Below, in pieces: positions 37,129 to 45,241 of a stretch of 64,000 nucleotides of DNA. The translations under genes were made by a program, and so were the position numbers. This DNA is from Marinomonas lutimaris (GTDB lineage: Bacteria > Pseudomonadota > Gammaproteobacteria > Pseudomonadales > Marinomonadaceae), in NCBI RefSeq assembly GCF_019426345.1, contig NZ_JAHLLW010000014.1:12863-76862 (forward strand), read 5' to 3'. A model generated the notes under the pieces. The model saw only the letters and a program-made list of their open reading frames with translations. It was not told the DNA's origin and ran no database searches. How positions within the stretch are numbered: the stretch's first letter is position 1; every line of letters starts with the position of its first letter.

Positions 37129-37166
37129 ATAAAGCAAACCCGCCCAAGAGGCGGGTTTCTTTTTTC
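37073..37166 (+). promoter_or_regulatory. Transcription attenuator controlling ileS
   Basis: Three mutually exclusive helices can be drawn. Segments 1:2, 37073-37083 with 37115-37125, give 11 bp (one G-U). Segments 2:3, GGTGGGTT (37108-37115) with AACCCGCC (37137-37144), give 8 bp (one G-U), the antiterminator. Segments 3:4, AAACCCGCC with GGCGGGTTT (37136-37158) plus a T-run, give the terminator. A ribosome stalled at the Ile codons would block segment 1 and free 2 to pair with 3, allowing read-through. A ribosome reaching the stop at 37126 would cover 2 and let the terminator form. Mechanism inferred from structure. Confidence 0.8.
37136..37166 (+). terminator. Rho-independent terminator of the ileS attenuator
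   Basis: Perfect 9-bp GC-rich stem with a 5-nt loop (CAAGA) followed by CTTTTTTC. It lies 30 bp before the ileS start, where an unconditional terminator would silence the gene. Confidence 0.9.
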
Positions 37167-37195
37167 TGCTTCTTGGGTTTTAACAGGAAGCCGAT

Positions 37196-40100
37196 ATGAG
37201 TACTCAAGACTCCCCTTCGCATTTAGCCCCCGAGGCTTACAATCCCTCTACATCCGAGCGTTTTTCGTTCGTTGATGCTGAACATGCTGTGCTGACATTT
37301 TGGCAGGACAAACAGATTTTTAAGCGTTCTCTTGTCGCTTCGAAACATAAGCCTGACTATGTGTTTTACGATGGGCCACCGTTTGCAACGGGGTTGCCCC
37401 ATCATGGTCATCTGGTGGCATCAACCATCAAAGACATCATCCCGCGTTACTTTACGATGAAAGGATTCCATGTAGAACGCCGTTTTGGTTGGGATTGTCA
37501 TGGTTTGCCCATCGAGCATGAAATCGATAAATCCCTTGGTATGTCCGCCAAAGAGGCGGTTGAATCTCTGGGTATCGCCCGTTACAACGCGGAATGCTGT
37601 GGCATTGTTCAGCGTTATGCCAGCGAGTGGGAAAAGACCATCACGCGCCTTGGCCGCTGGGTAGATTTTGACAACGATTATCGCACCATGGAGCCTTGGT
37701 ATATGGAGTCCGTTTGGTGGGTCTTCAAACAATTGTGGGAAAAAGGACTCGTCTACCAAGGGGACAAGGTTATCGCCTACTCCACTGAGCTGGAAACCGT
37801 ATTATCCAACTTTGAAGCCAGTTCTAACTACAAGGACGTTCAAGACCCTGCGGTCACTGTGTTGTTTAAACTCGTAGGAGAAGACGCCTATTTTGCCGCT
37901 TGGACAACCACACCTTGGACACTGCCTTCAAATCTTGCCCTGTGCGTTGGCCCAGACATTCCTTATGTGAAAGTACATGATGCCACTATCAACCAAACCC
38001 TTTGGCTCGCCGAGGCGCAACTGGAGTCTGCGTGCAAAGGCCATGATGTAGAGGTGCTTGATAGAGTTGTGGGAGCCGACTTGAGTGGAAAACGCTATGA
38101 ACCGCTTTTCCCCTATTTTAGCCACTTAAATGAATCCGGCGCTTTCCAAGTATTTGCCGATGATTTTGTCTCGACTGGCAGTGGTACGGGCATTGTTCAC
38201 ATGGCACCTGCCTTTGGTGAAGACGATAACCGCGTCTGCAAAGCTAATGGTCTACATGCCTCCGTTTGCCCTTTGGACAGCCGTGGCCGCTTCACCCATG
38301 AAGTGACAGACTTCGAGAACTTGTATGTGAAAGAGGCCGATAAAGCCATCATGCAAACATTAAAAGCGCGTGATCTTTTGTACCGTCAGGAAACCATCAC
38401 CCATAGTTATCCTTTTTGCCCTCGCTCCGATACGCCCATCATCTACCGTTCTGTGCCCTCTTGGTACATCAAGGTAGAGCAAATGCGTGCCGAGCTACAA
38501 GCCAACAACGAACAGATCAATTGGGTACCAGAGCATATCCAACAAGGCCGCATGGGAAAATGGCTAGAAGGGGCAATCGATTGGTCGGTATCGCGTAACC
38601 GCTATTGGGGTACTCCGCTGCCAATCTGGGTAAACGATACAACAGGAAAGCATTTGTGTCTTGGCTCTATAGAAGAGTTAAAAAACTATACCGGCGTAAC
38701 CGTCGACGATTTGCATCGTGATCATGTTGATGAGCTGACTTTCTCCCTTCCAGAGGAGCCAGGCACTTATCGACGCATTGCGGAAGTATTCGACTGCTGG
38801 TTTGAGTCCGGTGCCATGCCTTATGCACAAGTGCACTATCCCTTTGAAAATAAAGAGCAATTTGAGCAAAACTTCCCAGCTGCGTTTATCGCAGAAGGGG
38901 TGGATCAAACACGAGGCTGGTTTTATACCTTACAAGTTCTCAGCCAATGTTTGTTCGGGCGGCCAGCGTTTAAAAACGTTATCGTCAATGGCATCGTGAT
39001 GGCGGAAGATGGCAAGAAAATGTCCAAGCGCCTCAAAAACTACACGCCCCCTGATACTCTGATGGAACATTACGGGGCGGATGCTTTGCGTCTCTATTTG
39101 ATCAACTCTGGCTTGGTAAAGGCGGAAGAGCAACGCTTTTCTGACGCGGGCGTACAAGATATGGTGCGTCAGGTGTTGTTGCCTTGGCTCAATGGTTTTC
39201 GCTTCTTCTCGACCTACGCCGAGATCGACCAATGGCAAGACTCAGGATCGGACAAATCCTCTGATAACATCTTAGACCAATGGATATTATCTCGCCTGCA
39301 AACCCTAACAACTAAGGTCAATCAGGAGATGCAAGCCTACCATCTCTACAACGTGGTGCCTGCGCTCTTTGAGTTTATCGAAGATCTCACCAATGGCTAT
39401 ATCCGTTTGAATCGAGCCCGCTTTTGGCAAAAAGAAATGAATGAAGACAAACAGCAGGCTTATCACACTTTGTACTCTTGTTTGGATACATTCAGCAGGT
39501 TAATGGCACCTTTTACGCCCTTCCTTGCGGAGCATTTATACCAAGAGCTGTTACCTTTTTCCGCTAACGAAAGACCAGAGTCAGTGCATTTATGCGACTA
39601 CCCCACAGCAAATGCGGCGTTAAAAAACGAAAACTTAGAAGCCAGTGTCGCTCGTGTTCAGCACATCTTGGTAATGGGCCGCCAACTGCGTAACGATTTG
39701 AAAATCAAACTAAAAACACCGCTGAAATCGCTGACTGTATTGCATAAAGAGGCTCAGATACTAAACGACATCGCTCGTTTGACAGATTACATTCAAACCG
39801 AGCTGAACATCAAAGACGTACTCTTTAGCCAACAGGAAAATGACTACATCGACTTCTACGCTAAAGCGAATTTCCCGGTTTTAGGCAAACGCCTTGGCAA
39901 GCAGATGAAACACTATGCAGCACGTATTGCGCAACTCAATGCGCAAGAACTGGAGCATCTAGAAACGCACGGGCAAATCGAGGTGGATGGGCAAGTATTT
40001 AACCAAGAAGAGATTAACGTCTATCGTCAAGCCAAAGCGGGTACGCACACCACGTCCAACCGTTTTGTGTCGATCAGCATCGACCCAGAACTGACAGAGG

Positions 40101-40366
40101 AATTGGTGGCGGAAGGCGCCATGCGAGAAATTGTTAGCCACATACAGAAAATGCGTAAACAACAGGGCTACAAGGTATTGGATCGCATCGACATTCGTAT
40201 CGAAGCGAGTGACGTACTGACTCATTGGTGCCAGCATCACCTTGATTACATCAAGACAGAAACCTTGGCTAATACGTTGAGTTTTACCAAGGTATCTGAA
40301 TCGGGCTCACTCTTGAGCACCGATTTAGGCGAGGTAAACGTCGTCGTTGAGCTAAGTAGTAAATAA
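37196..40366 (+). CDS. ileS: Isoleucyl-tRNA synthetase, type 2 (eukaryote-like)
   Basis: Class I synthetase of 1056 residues that charges tRNA-Ile. The adenylate motif is PPFATGLPHHGHL (HHGH at 69-72) and the second is KMSKR at 608-612. The editing domain is present (TTPWTLPSNLALCVG, then SGTGIVHMAPAFGEDD). The GLPHHGH form, the absence of the C-terminal zinc finger of type 1 enzymes and the long helical C-terminal region ending in LVAEGAMREIVSHIQKMRK place it with eukaryote-like IleRS2. In other bacteria IleRS2 gives resistance to mupirocin. Whether a housekeeping type 1 copy exists cannot be seen here. AGGAAG precedes the ATG. Expression is probably governed by the upstream attenuator. Confidence 0.95.
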   Translation: MSTQDSPSHLAPEAYNPSTSERFSFVDAEHAVLTFWQDKQIFKRSLVASKHKPDYVFYDGPPFATGLPHHGHLVASTIKDIIPRYFTMKGFHVERRFGWDCHGLPIEHEIDKSLGMSAKEAVESLGIARYNAECCGIVQRYASEWEKTITRLGRWVDFDNDYRTMEPWYMESVWWVFKQLWEKGLVYQGDKVIAYSTELETVLSNFEASSNYKDVQDPAVTVLFKLVGEDAYFAAWTTTPWTLPSNLALCVGPDIPYVKVHDATINQTLWLAEAQLESACKGHDVEVLDRVVGADLSGKRYEPLFPYFSHLNESGAFQVFADDFVSTGSGTGIVHMAPAFGEDDNRVCKANGLHASVCPLDSRGRFTHEVTDFENLYVKEADKAIMQTLKARDLLYRQETITHSYPFCPRSDTPIIYRSVPSWYIKVEQMRAELQANNEQINWVPEHIQQGRMGKWLEGAIDWSVSRNRYWGTPLPIWVNDTTGKHLCLGSIEELKNYTGVTVDDLHRDHVDELTFSLPEEPGTYRRIAEVFDCWFESGAMPYAQVHYPFENKEQFEQNFPAAFIAEGVDQTRGWFYTLQVLSQCLFGRPAFKNVIVNGIVMAEDGKKMSKRLKNYTPPDTLMEHYGADALRLYLINSGLVKAEEQRFSDAGVQDMVRQVLLPWLNGFRFFSTYAEIDQWQDSGSDKSSDNILDQWILSRLQTLTTKVNQEMQAYHLYNVVPALFEFIEDLTNGYIRLNRARFWQKEMNEDKQQAYHTLYSCLDTFSRLMAPFTPFLAEHLYQELLPFSANERPESVHLCDYPTANAALKNENLEASVARVQHILVMGRQLRNDLKIKLKTPLKSLTVLHKEAQILNDIARLTDYIQTELNIKDVLFSQQENDYIDFYAKANFPVLGKRLGKQMKHYAARIAQLNAQELEHLETHGQIEVDGQVFNQEEINVYRQAKAGTHTTSNRFVSISIDPELTEELVAEGAMREIVSHIQKMRKQQGYKVLDRIDIRIEASDVLTHWCQHHLDYIKTETLANTLSFTKVSESGSLLSTDLGEVNVVVELSSK

Positions 40367-40377
40367 TAAACCTAAAA

Positions 40378-40417
40378 CATCGGTCTATTGGCTCCCTTTC
40401 TTGCCAGTAGATCGGTG
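40378..40417 (+). terminator. Possible terminator/3' hairpin of ileS
   Basis: A 15-bp stem with G-U pairs (arms at 40378-40392 and 40403-40417) sits just after the stop codon, but no T-tract follows. It may be a rho-dependent or RNA-stabilising 3' end. Confidence 0.35.
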
Positions 40418-40538
40418 AAGCCTGCTCCTTATTAAGAAGTCAGTCTATCTAAACAACCTCATTCGCAGATTCTTTCCAACCAAAACAAGTTGATAGAAAG
40501 TCGTGTTTTTTAGAGATAAGATAAGCAAACCACTAACA

Positions 40539-41270
40539 ATGAAACCTATAGGGAACACTGTGAACCATACTCTACGCTCGATAACGATTGTGCTGACTTG
40601 TGTCGCTAGCTTGTCTGCTAACGCGGATCCAAAAACACCCGGCACTCATAAAGGCTATTCCACCATTGATATGACCACTGCGGGCATGCCAGCTGATGTG
40701 AAGATGATTTCTGTTGCGGATATTCAGAAAGAGCTGCAAGGCAAAGCGCCTTTTGCGGTTGGTTTTGATATCGATGATACGACCTTGTTTAGCACGCCAG
40801 TTTTTTATCGTGGTCAGCAAGAATTTTCACCAAATGGTTACTCTTACCTATCGAATCAAGATTTTTGGGATAAAGCAAACTGTGGCTGGGACGCATTCAG
40901 CATGCCTAAGAATATTGCTAAAGAATTGATTGCCATGCACCAAGAACGTGGTGATAGCATTTATTTCATCACTGGTCGTACCGGTTCTGACTGTAACTTC
41001 ACCACGGAATATTTGAAAAAGGCGTTTGATATCAAAGATATGCACGATGTCATTTTTGCAGGATCAAGCCGTACTGAATACACAAAAACCAAGTACATCA
41101 AAGAGAATGACATCAAGTTGTATTATGGTGATGCAGATGGTGACATTATTTCTGCCCGTGACGCAGGCGCAGAAGGAATTCGTGTAATGCGCGCAGCGAA
41201 CTCTAGCTACAAGCCGATTCCGAAAAATGGCATCTATGGCGAACGAGTGTTAAAAGACTCTCAGTACTAA
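40539..41270 (+). CDS. aphA: Class B acid phosphatase, periplasmic
   Basis: 243-residue protein resembling E. coli AphA (237). Signal peptide ~1-28 (hydrophobic SITIVLTCVASLSANA, cleavage after ANA). The HAD-type nucleophile motif is FDIDDTTLFS, followed by SNQDFWDKANCGWDAFSMPK, ITGRTGS and YYGDADGDI. It dephosphorylates organic phosphomonoesters in the periplasm. An alternative GTG start at 40503 would add 12 residues ahead of the signal peptide, so I prefer the ATG. The stop codon lies in the first unit of a hexanucleotide repeat. Confidence 0.92.
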   Translation: MKPIGNTVNHTLRSITIVLTCVASLSANADPKTPGTHKGYSTIDMTTAGMPADVKMISVADIQKELQGKAPFAVGFDIDDTTLFSTPVFYRGQQEFSPNGYSYLSNQDFWDKANCGWDAFSMPKNIAKELIAMHQERGDSIYFITGRTGSDCNFTTEYLKKAFDIKDMHDVIFAGSSRTEYTKTKYIKENDIKLYYGDADGDIISARDAGAEGIRVMRAANSSYKPIPKNGIYGERVLKDSQY

Positions 41271-41306
41271 TACTAATACTAATACTCATACTCATACTCA
41301 TACCAC
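41265..41306. repeat. Hexanucleotide tandem repeat at the aphA stop codon
   Basis: Three units of TACTAA are followed by three of TACTCA and a degenerate TACCAC. The first unit contains the last Tyr codon and TAA stop of aphA. Each later TACTAA also supplies an in-frame stop. Confidence 0.9.
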
Positions 41307-41309
41307 TTA

Positions 41310-41363
41310 GTAGAAAAGCAGAAAGCCGAAAATCATTGGATTTTCGGCTTTCTGCTTTTCTAC
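41310..41363. terminator. Bidirectional terminator, 25-bp perfect stem
   Basis: Arms of 25 bp pair perfectly around an ATTG loop between convergent aphA and the Stealth gene. Stretches of A and T inside the arms supply T-runs on both strands. Unusually long and perfect. Confidence 0.9.
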
Positions 41364-41365
41364 TC

Positions 41366-42415
41366 TTACGCTACAGACTCTATCTCAACGCTATCTGGTT
41401 GCAGACATAATCTCTCACTGGTTGAATTGCTATCGCTTAACGGAAAACCGCCAACTGCCTGAGCAATCCATTCTGCAGCATTGGGAATGATCTCGATAAG
41501 TTGAGGAAGGTCATTAACGCATAAAAATTTAATGCTAGGATCTGTCGCTCTACTCAGTATCGCTAAAGTGTCGGCAGGAGGCTGACCTTTTCCATATCCA
41601 CTTGAGATGTGAAGGTGATCATCTGACGTGTTGATCTTGGCCTCTTTGTCAATGATACAAGCGTGATTATGTAGACCCTGTGGAAAAAATTGCTCCAAGT
41701 TCCGAAATCTATACTTGATGTTATTTAGAAAGCAATCAGGAAACCGAGCAAACAACTCCGCCATTTTTGAACGTCGAAATGGATGGACAACATGAGCGGC
41801 GGAATACAACTCTGATGCTGAAAAGCCCAACATTTTAGCAGCATTCACCTGCATAAAGTAATGGAATTTCGCAGGGTCAACACGTGCTTTACTGCCGCTA
41901 ATTTGATCACTAAAATCAGTCCATTTGCCTCGCAAAACAGGCGCTAGACCATCAAACACATCAGTCGGTTTTAAAGGTGCAGCCAAGAATACATCGTCGT
42001 TAAAGTAGATGAATCGCTCACTCAGCCCCTCAATTCGCCACAACATACTTTCAATGGTCAAAGAGTTGAATGTGGGTAACACATGCGTGAATCCGTCAAA
42101 AATTTCCGCATGATAGGCAAGATGTATCTTAGCTCTAATGCTTTCTGAGAGACTTGATAAATCTGGGCCTTCTTCATCGACAACTATCCAGATTTTACCT
42201 ATCCACGGCGCATGGTTTTCGATCGATTGTATGCAGTATAAGATTTCATCGTTACACATCCACCTATGAGGATTCGACGCATTTTCATGTAGTGGCAGAG
42301 ACTCCATTGCCATATATTTTTGTCGTTTCTGACGGTGTTTCACAGCATTTCCATCGACCCAAGTGATAACAGCATCAATTGGGTCAAGCTGGAGTTCAGT
42401 TGGATTACTTAGCAT
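41366..42415 (-). CDS. Stealth family sugar-phosphate transferase
   Basis: 349-residue protein of the Stealth family, which transfers hexose-1-phosphate in capsule or cell-wall phosphoglycan synthesis. Conserved region 1 is IDAVITWVDGN (residues ~13-23). Conserved region 2 is PTFNSLTIESMLWRIEGLSE followed by RFIYFNDDVFL. Region 3/4-like segments follow (AHVVHPFRRSKMAEL, FPQGLHNHACI). No signal or membrane helix. No capsule or other glycan genes are next to it in this window, so acceptor and donor are unknown. Confidence 0.85.
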   Translation of the reverse strand: MLSNPTELQLDPIDAVITWVDGNAVKHRQKRQKYMAMESLPLHENASNPHRWMCNDEILYCIQSIENHAPWIGKIWIVVDEEGPDLSSLSESIRAKIHLAYHAEIFDGFTHVLPTFNSLTIESMLWRIEGLSERFIYFNDDVFLAAPLKPTDVFDGLAPVLRGKWTDFSDQISGSKARVDPAKFHYFMQVNAAKMLGFSASELYSAAHVVHPFRRSKMAELFARFPDCFLNNIKYRFRNLEQFFPQGLHNHACIIDKEAKINTSDDHLHISSGYGKGQPPADTLAILSRATDPSIKFLCVNDLPQLIEIIPNAAEWIAQAVGGFPLSDSNSTSERLCLQPDSVEIESVA

Positions 42416-42575
42416 TTCAGTAGATGTCTCTTAGCTGATGGCAACGGTGACTCAAGTTCACCGTTGAATTAGTCAATTCTAGATGGGGCAGTATTCAATG
42501 AGTTTACCTCACAGTAAGCTCATCTCTTTAGTCTACAACAATTCAAAAGGTATGCAGGTCGGCCTTACGCGACTT

Positions 42576-43382
42576 TTACAACGAGACTTTATACTTGCTA
42601 AGAAGAGCTCGCTCTTTTTCACCCCTCATCGCTAAGCGACCTTGGTTCCAAATATTGATCAATTCTTGTCTTTTTTCGATGGGGATTTTTTTTGAAAAGA
42701 TGGGCATTTCAACTAGGTTTTTCTCTAAACCTGGACGCACGACTATGAGGTCATTGCTCAAGTTCAACTGGTTTAAAACATACTGCAGGACAAGCTCGTT
42801 ATCTGCATATAAATCGACGCGATTTTCTTTAATCATCTGAAAGATACGATCAACGACATCATCATAACCCGCGATGACTTCAACAAAGTTAGCGTTTTTC
42901 GGGTCATCGATATAGTTTTGATAGCTAGCACTCATCGAGCTGTAATCCCAACCAGGACCCGTTGCGATTCGTTTGCCTTTTAAAGATTGAACCCCTTGAT
43001 AACGCCAAGAATCATTCTTTCGAACAACAAAAGCGGTGACGTATGAAAAAGTTGCTTCATCGGCGTAGCTAAAGCCTTTCTCTGAATTCTTCGAATAGAG
43101 ATATTCTGGCAACATATCACATAACCCTTCGGCCACCATGTCCAACCCTCTTGCTAGAGGTACTTCAAAGTATTCGAGGGCATATCCTTTTGAAGAGTAT
43201 ATTTGCTCAACCATGTCGATGACGACACCACGCTCAGGAGCTTCTTTTGTTGGGAATATGGTCATCGGTGGCCATTGGTCGTAACACACTTTTAGTGTCT
43301 TCGCATGGCTAACACTCGACACGCCAGCTACCAAGGCAAACATAAGGAAGGATAGCATTCTTAGTTTATTACCTTTCAACAC
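42576..43382 (-). CDS. Periplasmic solute-binding protein, family 3-like
   Basis: 268 residues with signal peptide 1-27 (cleavage near SHA) and an SBP_bac_3-like amino-acid-binding fold (LKVCYDQWPPMTIFP, then GVVIDMVEQI). GTG start at 43382 with GGGGAGAG before it. It overlaps the end of the upstream diguanylate cyclase gene by 14 bp and no transporter genes accompany it. The pair may form a ligand-sensing unit: the binding protein in the periplasm and the cyclase with a periplasmic sensor. Ligand unknown. Confidence 0.85.
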   Translation of the reverse strand: MLKGNKLRMLSFLMFALVAGVSSVSHAKTLKVCYDQWPPMTIFPTKEAPERGVVIDMVEQIYSSKGYALEYFEVPLARGLDMVAEGLCDMLPEYLYSKNSEKGFSYADEATFSYVTAFVVRKNDSWRYQGVQSLKGKRIATGPGWDYSSMSASYQNYIDDPKNANFVEVIAGYDDVVDRIFQMIKENRVDLYADNELVLQYVLNQLNLSNDLIVVRPGLEKNLVEMPIFSKKIPIEKRQELINIWNQGRLAMRGEKERALLSKYKVSL

Positions 43383-44649
43383 GATCTCTCCCCTTATCTT
43401 TCGCTCCGTAGAGCTTCAAATCGGCACGTTTAAACAGTTCATCAATTGACTGATCTTCAGGCTCCGATGATTCAACACCAAGGCTTACAGTATAAGTGAC
43501 TGTCTTATCTTCCACTTCTAACGCAGCATCACTTATAGTTTGACGTATTTTATCAGCAAGCTGACAGGCAGCATCCAATCCGGTATCTGGAAGAAATATA
43601 GCGAACTCTTCGCCGCCCACTCTACCAAGAAGGTCTGATTTTCTTAAAAGGCCCTGAAGTGTTTGGGTAAAGTGGATGAGTACTTTGTCCCCGATAAAAT
43701 GACCATAAGTATCATTGATACGCTTAAAAAAATCTAAATCCATCAGGATAAAAGACGCTGTCGATTTTTGACGCTGGGAAAGCACTAGCAACTGTTGTGC
43801 TGTTTCAAAAAAGCTTCCTCGATTTAAGACATCCGTCAAAGAATCCCTTGTTGCGAGGTATTTGAGTTTTTCATTGAGAATTTGTAGGTCTTCGGTGCGT
43901 TTTGCCACGGCATTCTCTAACCAATCTCGCTTGGCTTGCTCGTCTTCTAGCAATCGTTCTCTGTCCGAAGACATAGCGAAAAGCATATTATTCATATGTT
44001 CTTGAAGCTGACTAAGTTCGTTATTTTCAGCGTTCGATAAATGAATACGCTTACTGATACTTGTGCTTAACTGCACCTCATTCACTTGCGACATTAGCTC
44101 TCTTAAAGGTGTTGCTAAATAGCGGTCAAAGGCCCAAATAAACAGCCAGAATAAGACAGTTAACTTGATGAATGCGGTAATAGCAATCAAAGCAAAGCCG
44201 AACCAAACTCGTTCTAGCACCACACCTGAGGATGAATAAAGTACCAGCGTACCAAGAGGTATGCTTTCGCCATTTAGAGTCCAGCTTAATGCTGATGTCG
44301 AATCAAAAATAGACAGCGGAACAGAGCTAGAGTCGTAGAATCTTTTCGATATTATACTTTGCGAATTTTGGTCTAAAACATCCACACCTTCAATAATTGG
44401 CATTTGAATCAGCCCCGAGGTAAGCGAATCTAACTGGTTGCGGTTGTACTGCCACAAGCTAGTAGAAATAGGACCCCGAACCGTTGCTTCCAATTGCTGT
44501 AATTCGCTGACAATAGCATCCTGCGTTTTCAGATATTCGCTCAAAAACTGTAAACTTGTGATTAGAAGGGTAACAACCAAATAAATGGAAAAAATCACAC
44601 GCATCATTTTTTGGGAGAGATTGTTTGGACGCAGGAACCTTACAAACAT
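43369..44649 (-). CDS. HAMP-GGDEF diguanylate cyclase
   Basis: 426 residues: helix at ~15-38, a ~110-residue periplasmic domain, second helix at ~150-170, HAMP-like linker (ATPLRELMSQVNEVQLSTSISKRI), coiled coil, and GGDEF from ~265. RVGGEEF active site with I-site RKSD. Upstream partner of the overlapping periplasmic binding protein gene, which suggests joint regulation and perhaps direct contact of the products. No EAL domain. Confidence 0.92.
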   Translation of the reverse strand: MFVRFLRPNNLSQKMMRVIFSIYLVVTLLITSLQFLSEYLKTQDAIVSELQQLEATVRGPISTSLWQYNRNQLDSLTSGLIQMPIIEGVDVLDQNSQSIISKRFYDSSSVPLSIFDSTSALSWTLNGESIPLGTLVLYSSSGVVLERVWFGFALIAITAFIKLTVLFWLFIWAFDRYLATPLRELMSQVNEVQLSTSISKRIHLSNAENNELSQLQEHMNNMLFAMSSDRERLLEDEQAKRDWLENAVAKRTEDLQILNEKLKYLATRDSLTDVLNRGSFFETAQQLLVLSQRQKSTASFILMDLDFFKRINDTYGHFIGDKVLIHFTQTLQGLLRKSDLLGRVGGEEFAIFLPDTGLDAACQLADKIRQTISDAALEVEDKTVTYTVSLGVESSEPEDQSIDELFKRADLKLYGAKDKGRDRVER

Positions 44650-44804
44650 TAAAAATGGACCTTTCCAGTAAACTTTAAGCTAAAGTTTACCTTAGATGAT
44701 TCCCGTGCTAAATGAAATCTACTTATCTACAACAAAGAAAAACCTCTGCTTACATATTTTGTATTTTTCGCAGCTATTTTATTCTTGTATTTTTCTCAAA
44801 ACGA

Positions 44805-44854
44805 AAAAGCCAACTCGTCGAGAGGTGTGAAGAAATCTCGACGAGTTGGCTTTT
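44805..44854. terminator. Terminator, 19-bp perfect stem
   Basis: Arms AAAAGCCAACTCGTCGAGA and TCTCGACGAGTTGGCTTTT around a 12-nt loop, ~30 bp after the stop of the DUF5329-like gene on the minus strand. T-runs on both strands. Confidence 0.88.
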
Positions 44855-44882
44855 CAAGAAAGCATGTGACAGTTTGCCCATT

Positions 44883-45227
44883 CTATTTATACTCGGCTCT
44901 AAAACGCTTGAGTTCAGCAGCTAACCAGTCACTGCTTTTCACTACCTTGTTCCCCTCACAATGAATGAGATACTGCTTTCCAGATATCGCGCTTTTGCTA
45001 GCAGAATAATCGATAAAATCCTCTGCCGATTTGATTTTATCCTGATAATAATCGTACTTGCGTTGTATATGATCAAACGCCTCCTTACCATTATACATGG
45101 AACCATTTCTTTCATATTGGCAATTTGTTTTTTCGACATACTCCAATAGATGATTTATTTCATCTTGTGTCGAAGCAAAGACACTTGTTGTTAATATAGT
45201 CATAATTAGAAAAAATAGTATTTTCAA
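44883..45227 (-). CDS. DUF5329-like small exported protein
   Basis: 114 residues with signal peptide 1-18 (VFA-S cleavage) and a mature part like DUF5329: EINHLLEYVEKTNCQYERNG, a central KIKSAEDFIDYSASKSAISGKQYLIHC and a C-terminal WLAAELKRFRAEYK. Two cysteines could pair in the periplasm. The start is a TTG at 45227 with AGGAAA upstream; no ATG before the signal peptide is available. Only 14 bp separate it from the MBL-fold lipoprotein gene upstream, so the two are probably one operon. Function unknown. Confidence 0.7.
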   Translation of the reverse strand: MKILFFLIMTILTTSVFASTQDEINHLLEYVEKTNCQYERNGSMYNGKEAFDHIQRKYDYYQDKIKSAEDFIDYSASKSAISGKQYLIHCEGNKVVKSSDWLAAELKRFRAEYK

Positions 45228-45241
45228 TAGTACATTTCCTC

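Noticed and set aside
37081..37166. T-box riboswitch for ileS
   Set aside because: GGAGTGGTGGG faintly recalls the T-box motif, but the conserved sequence and stem I architecture are missing, and the reading frame with five Ile codons explains the same region better.
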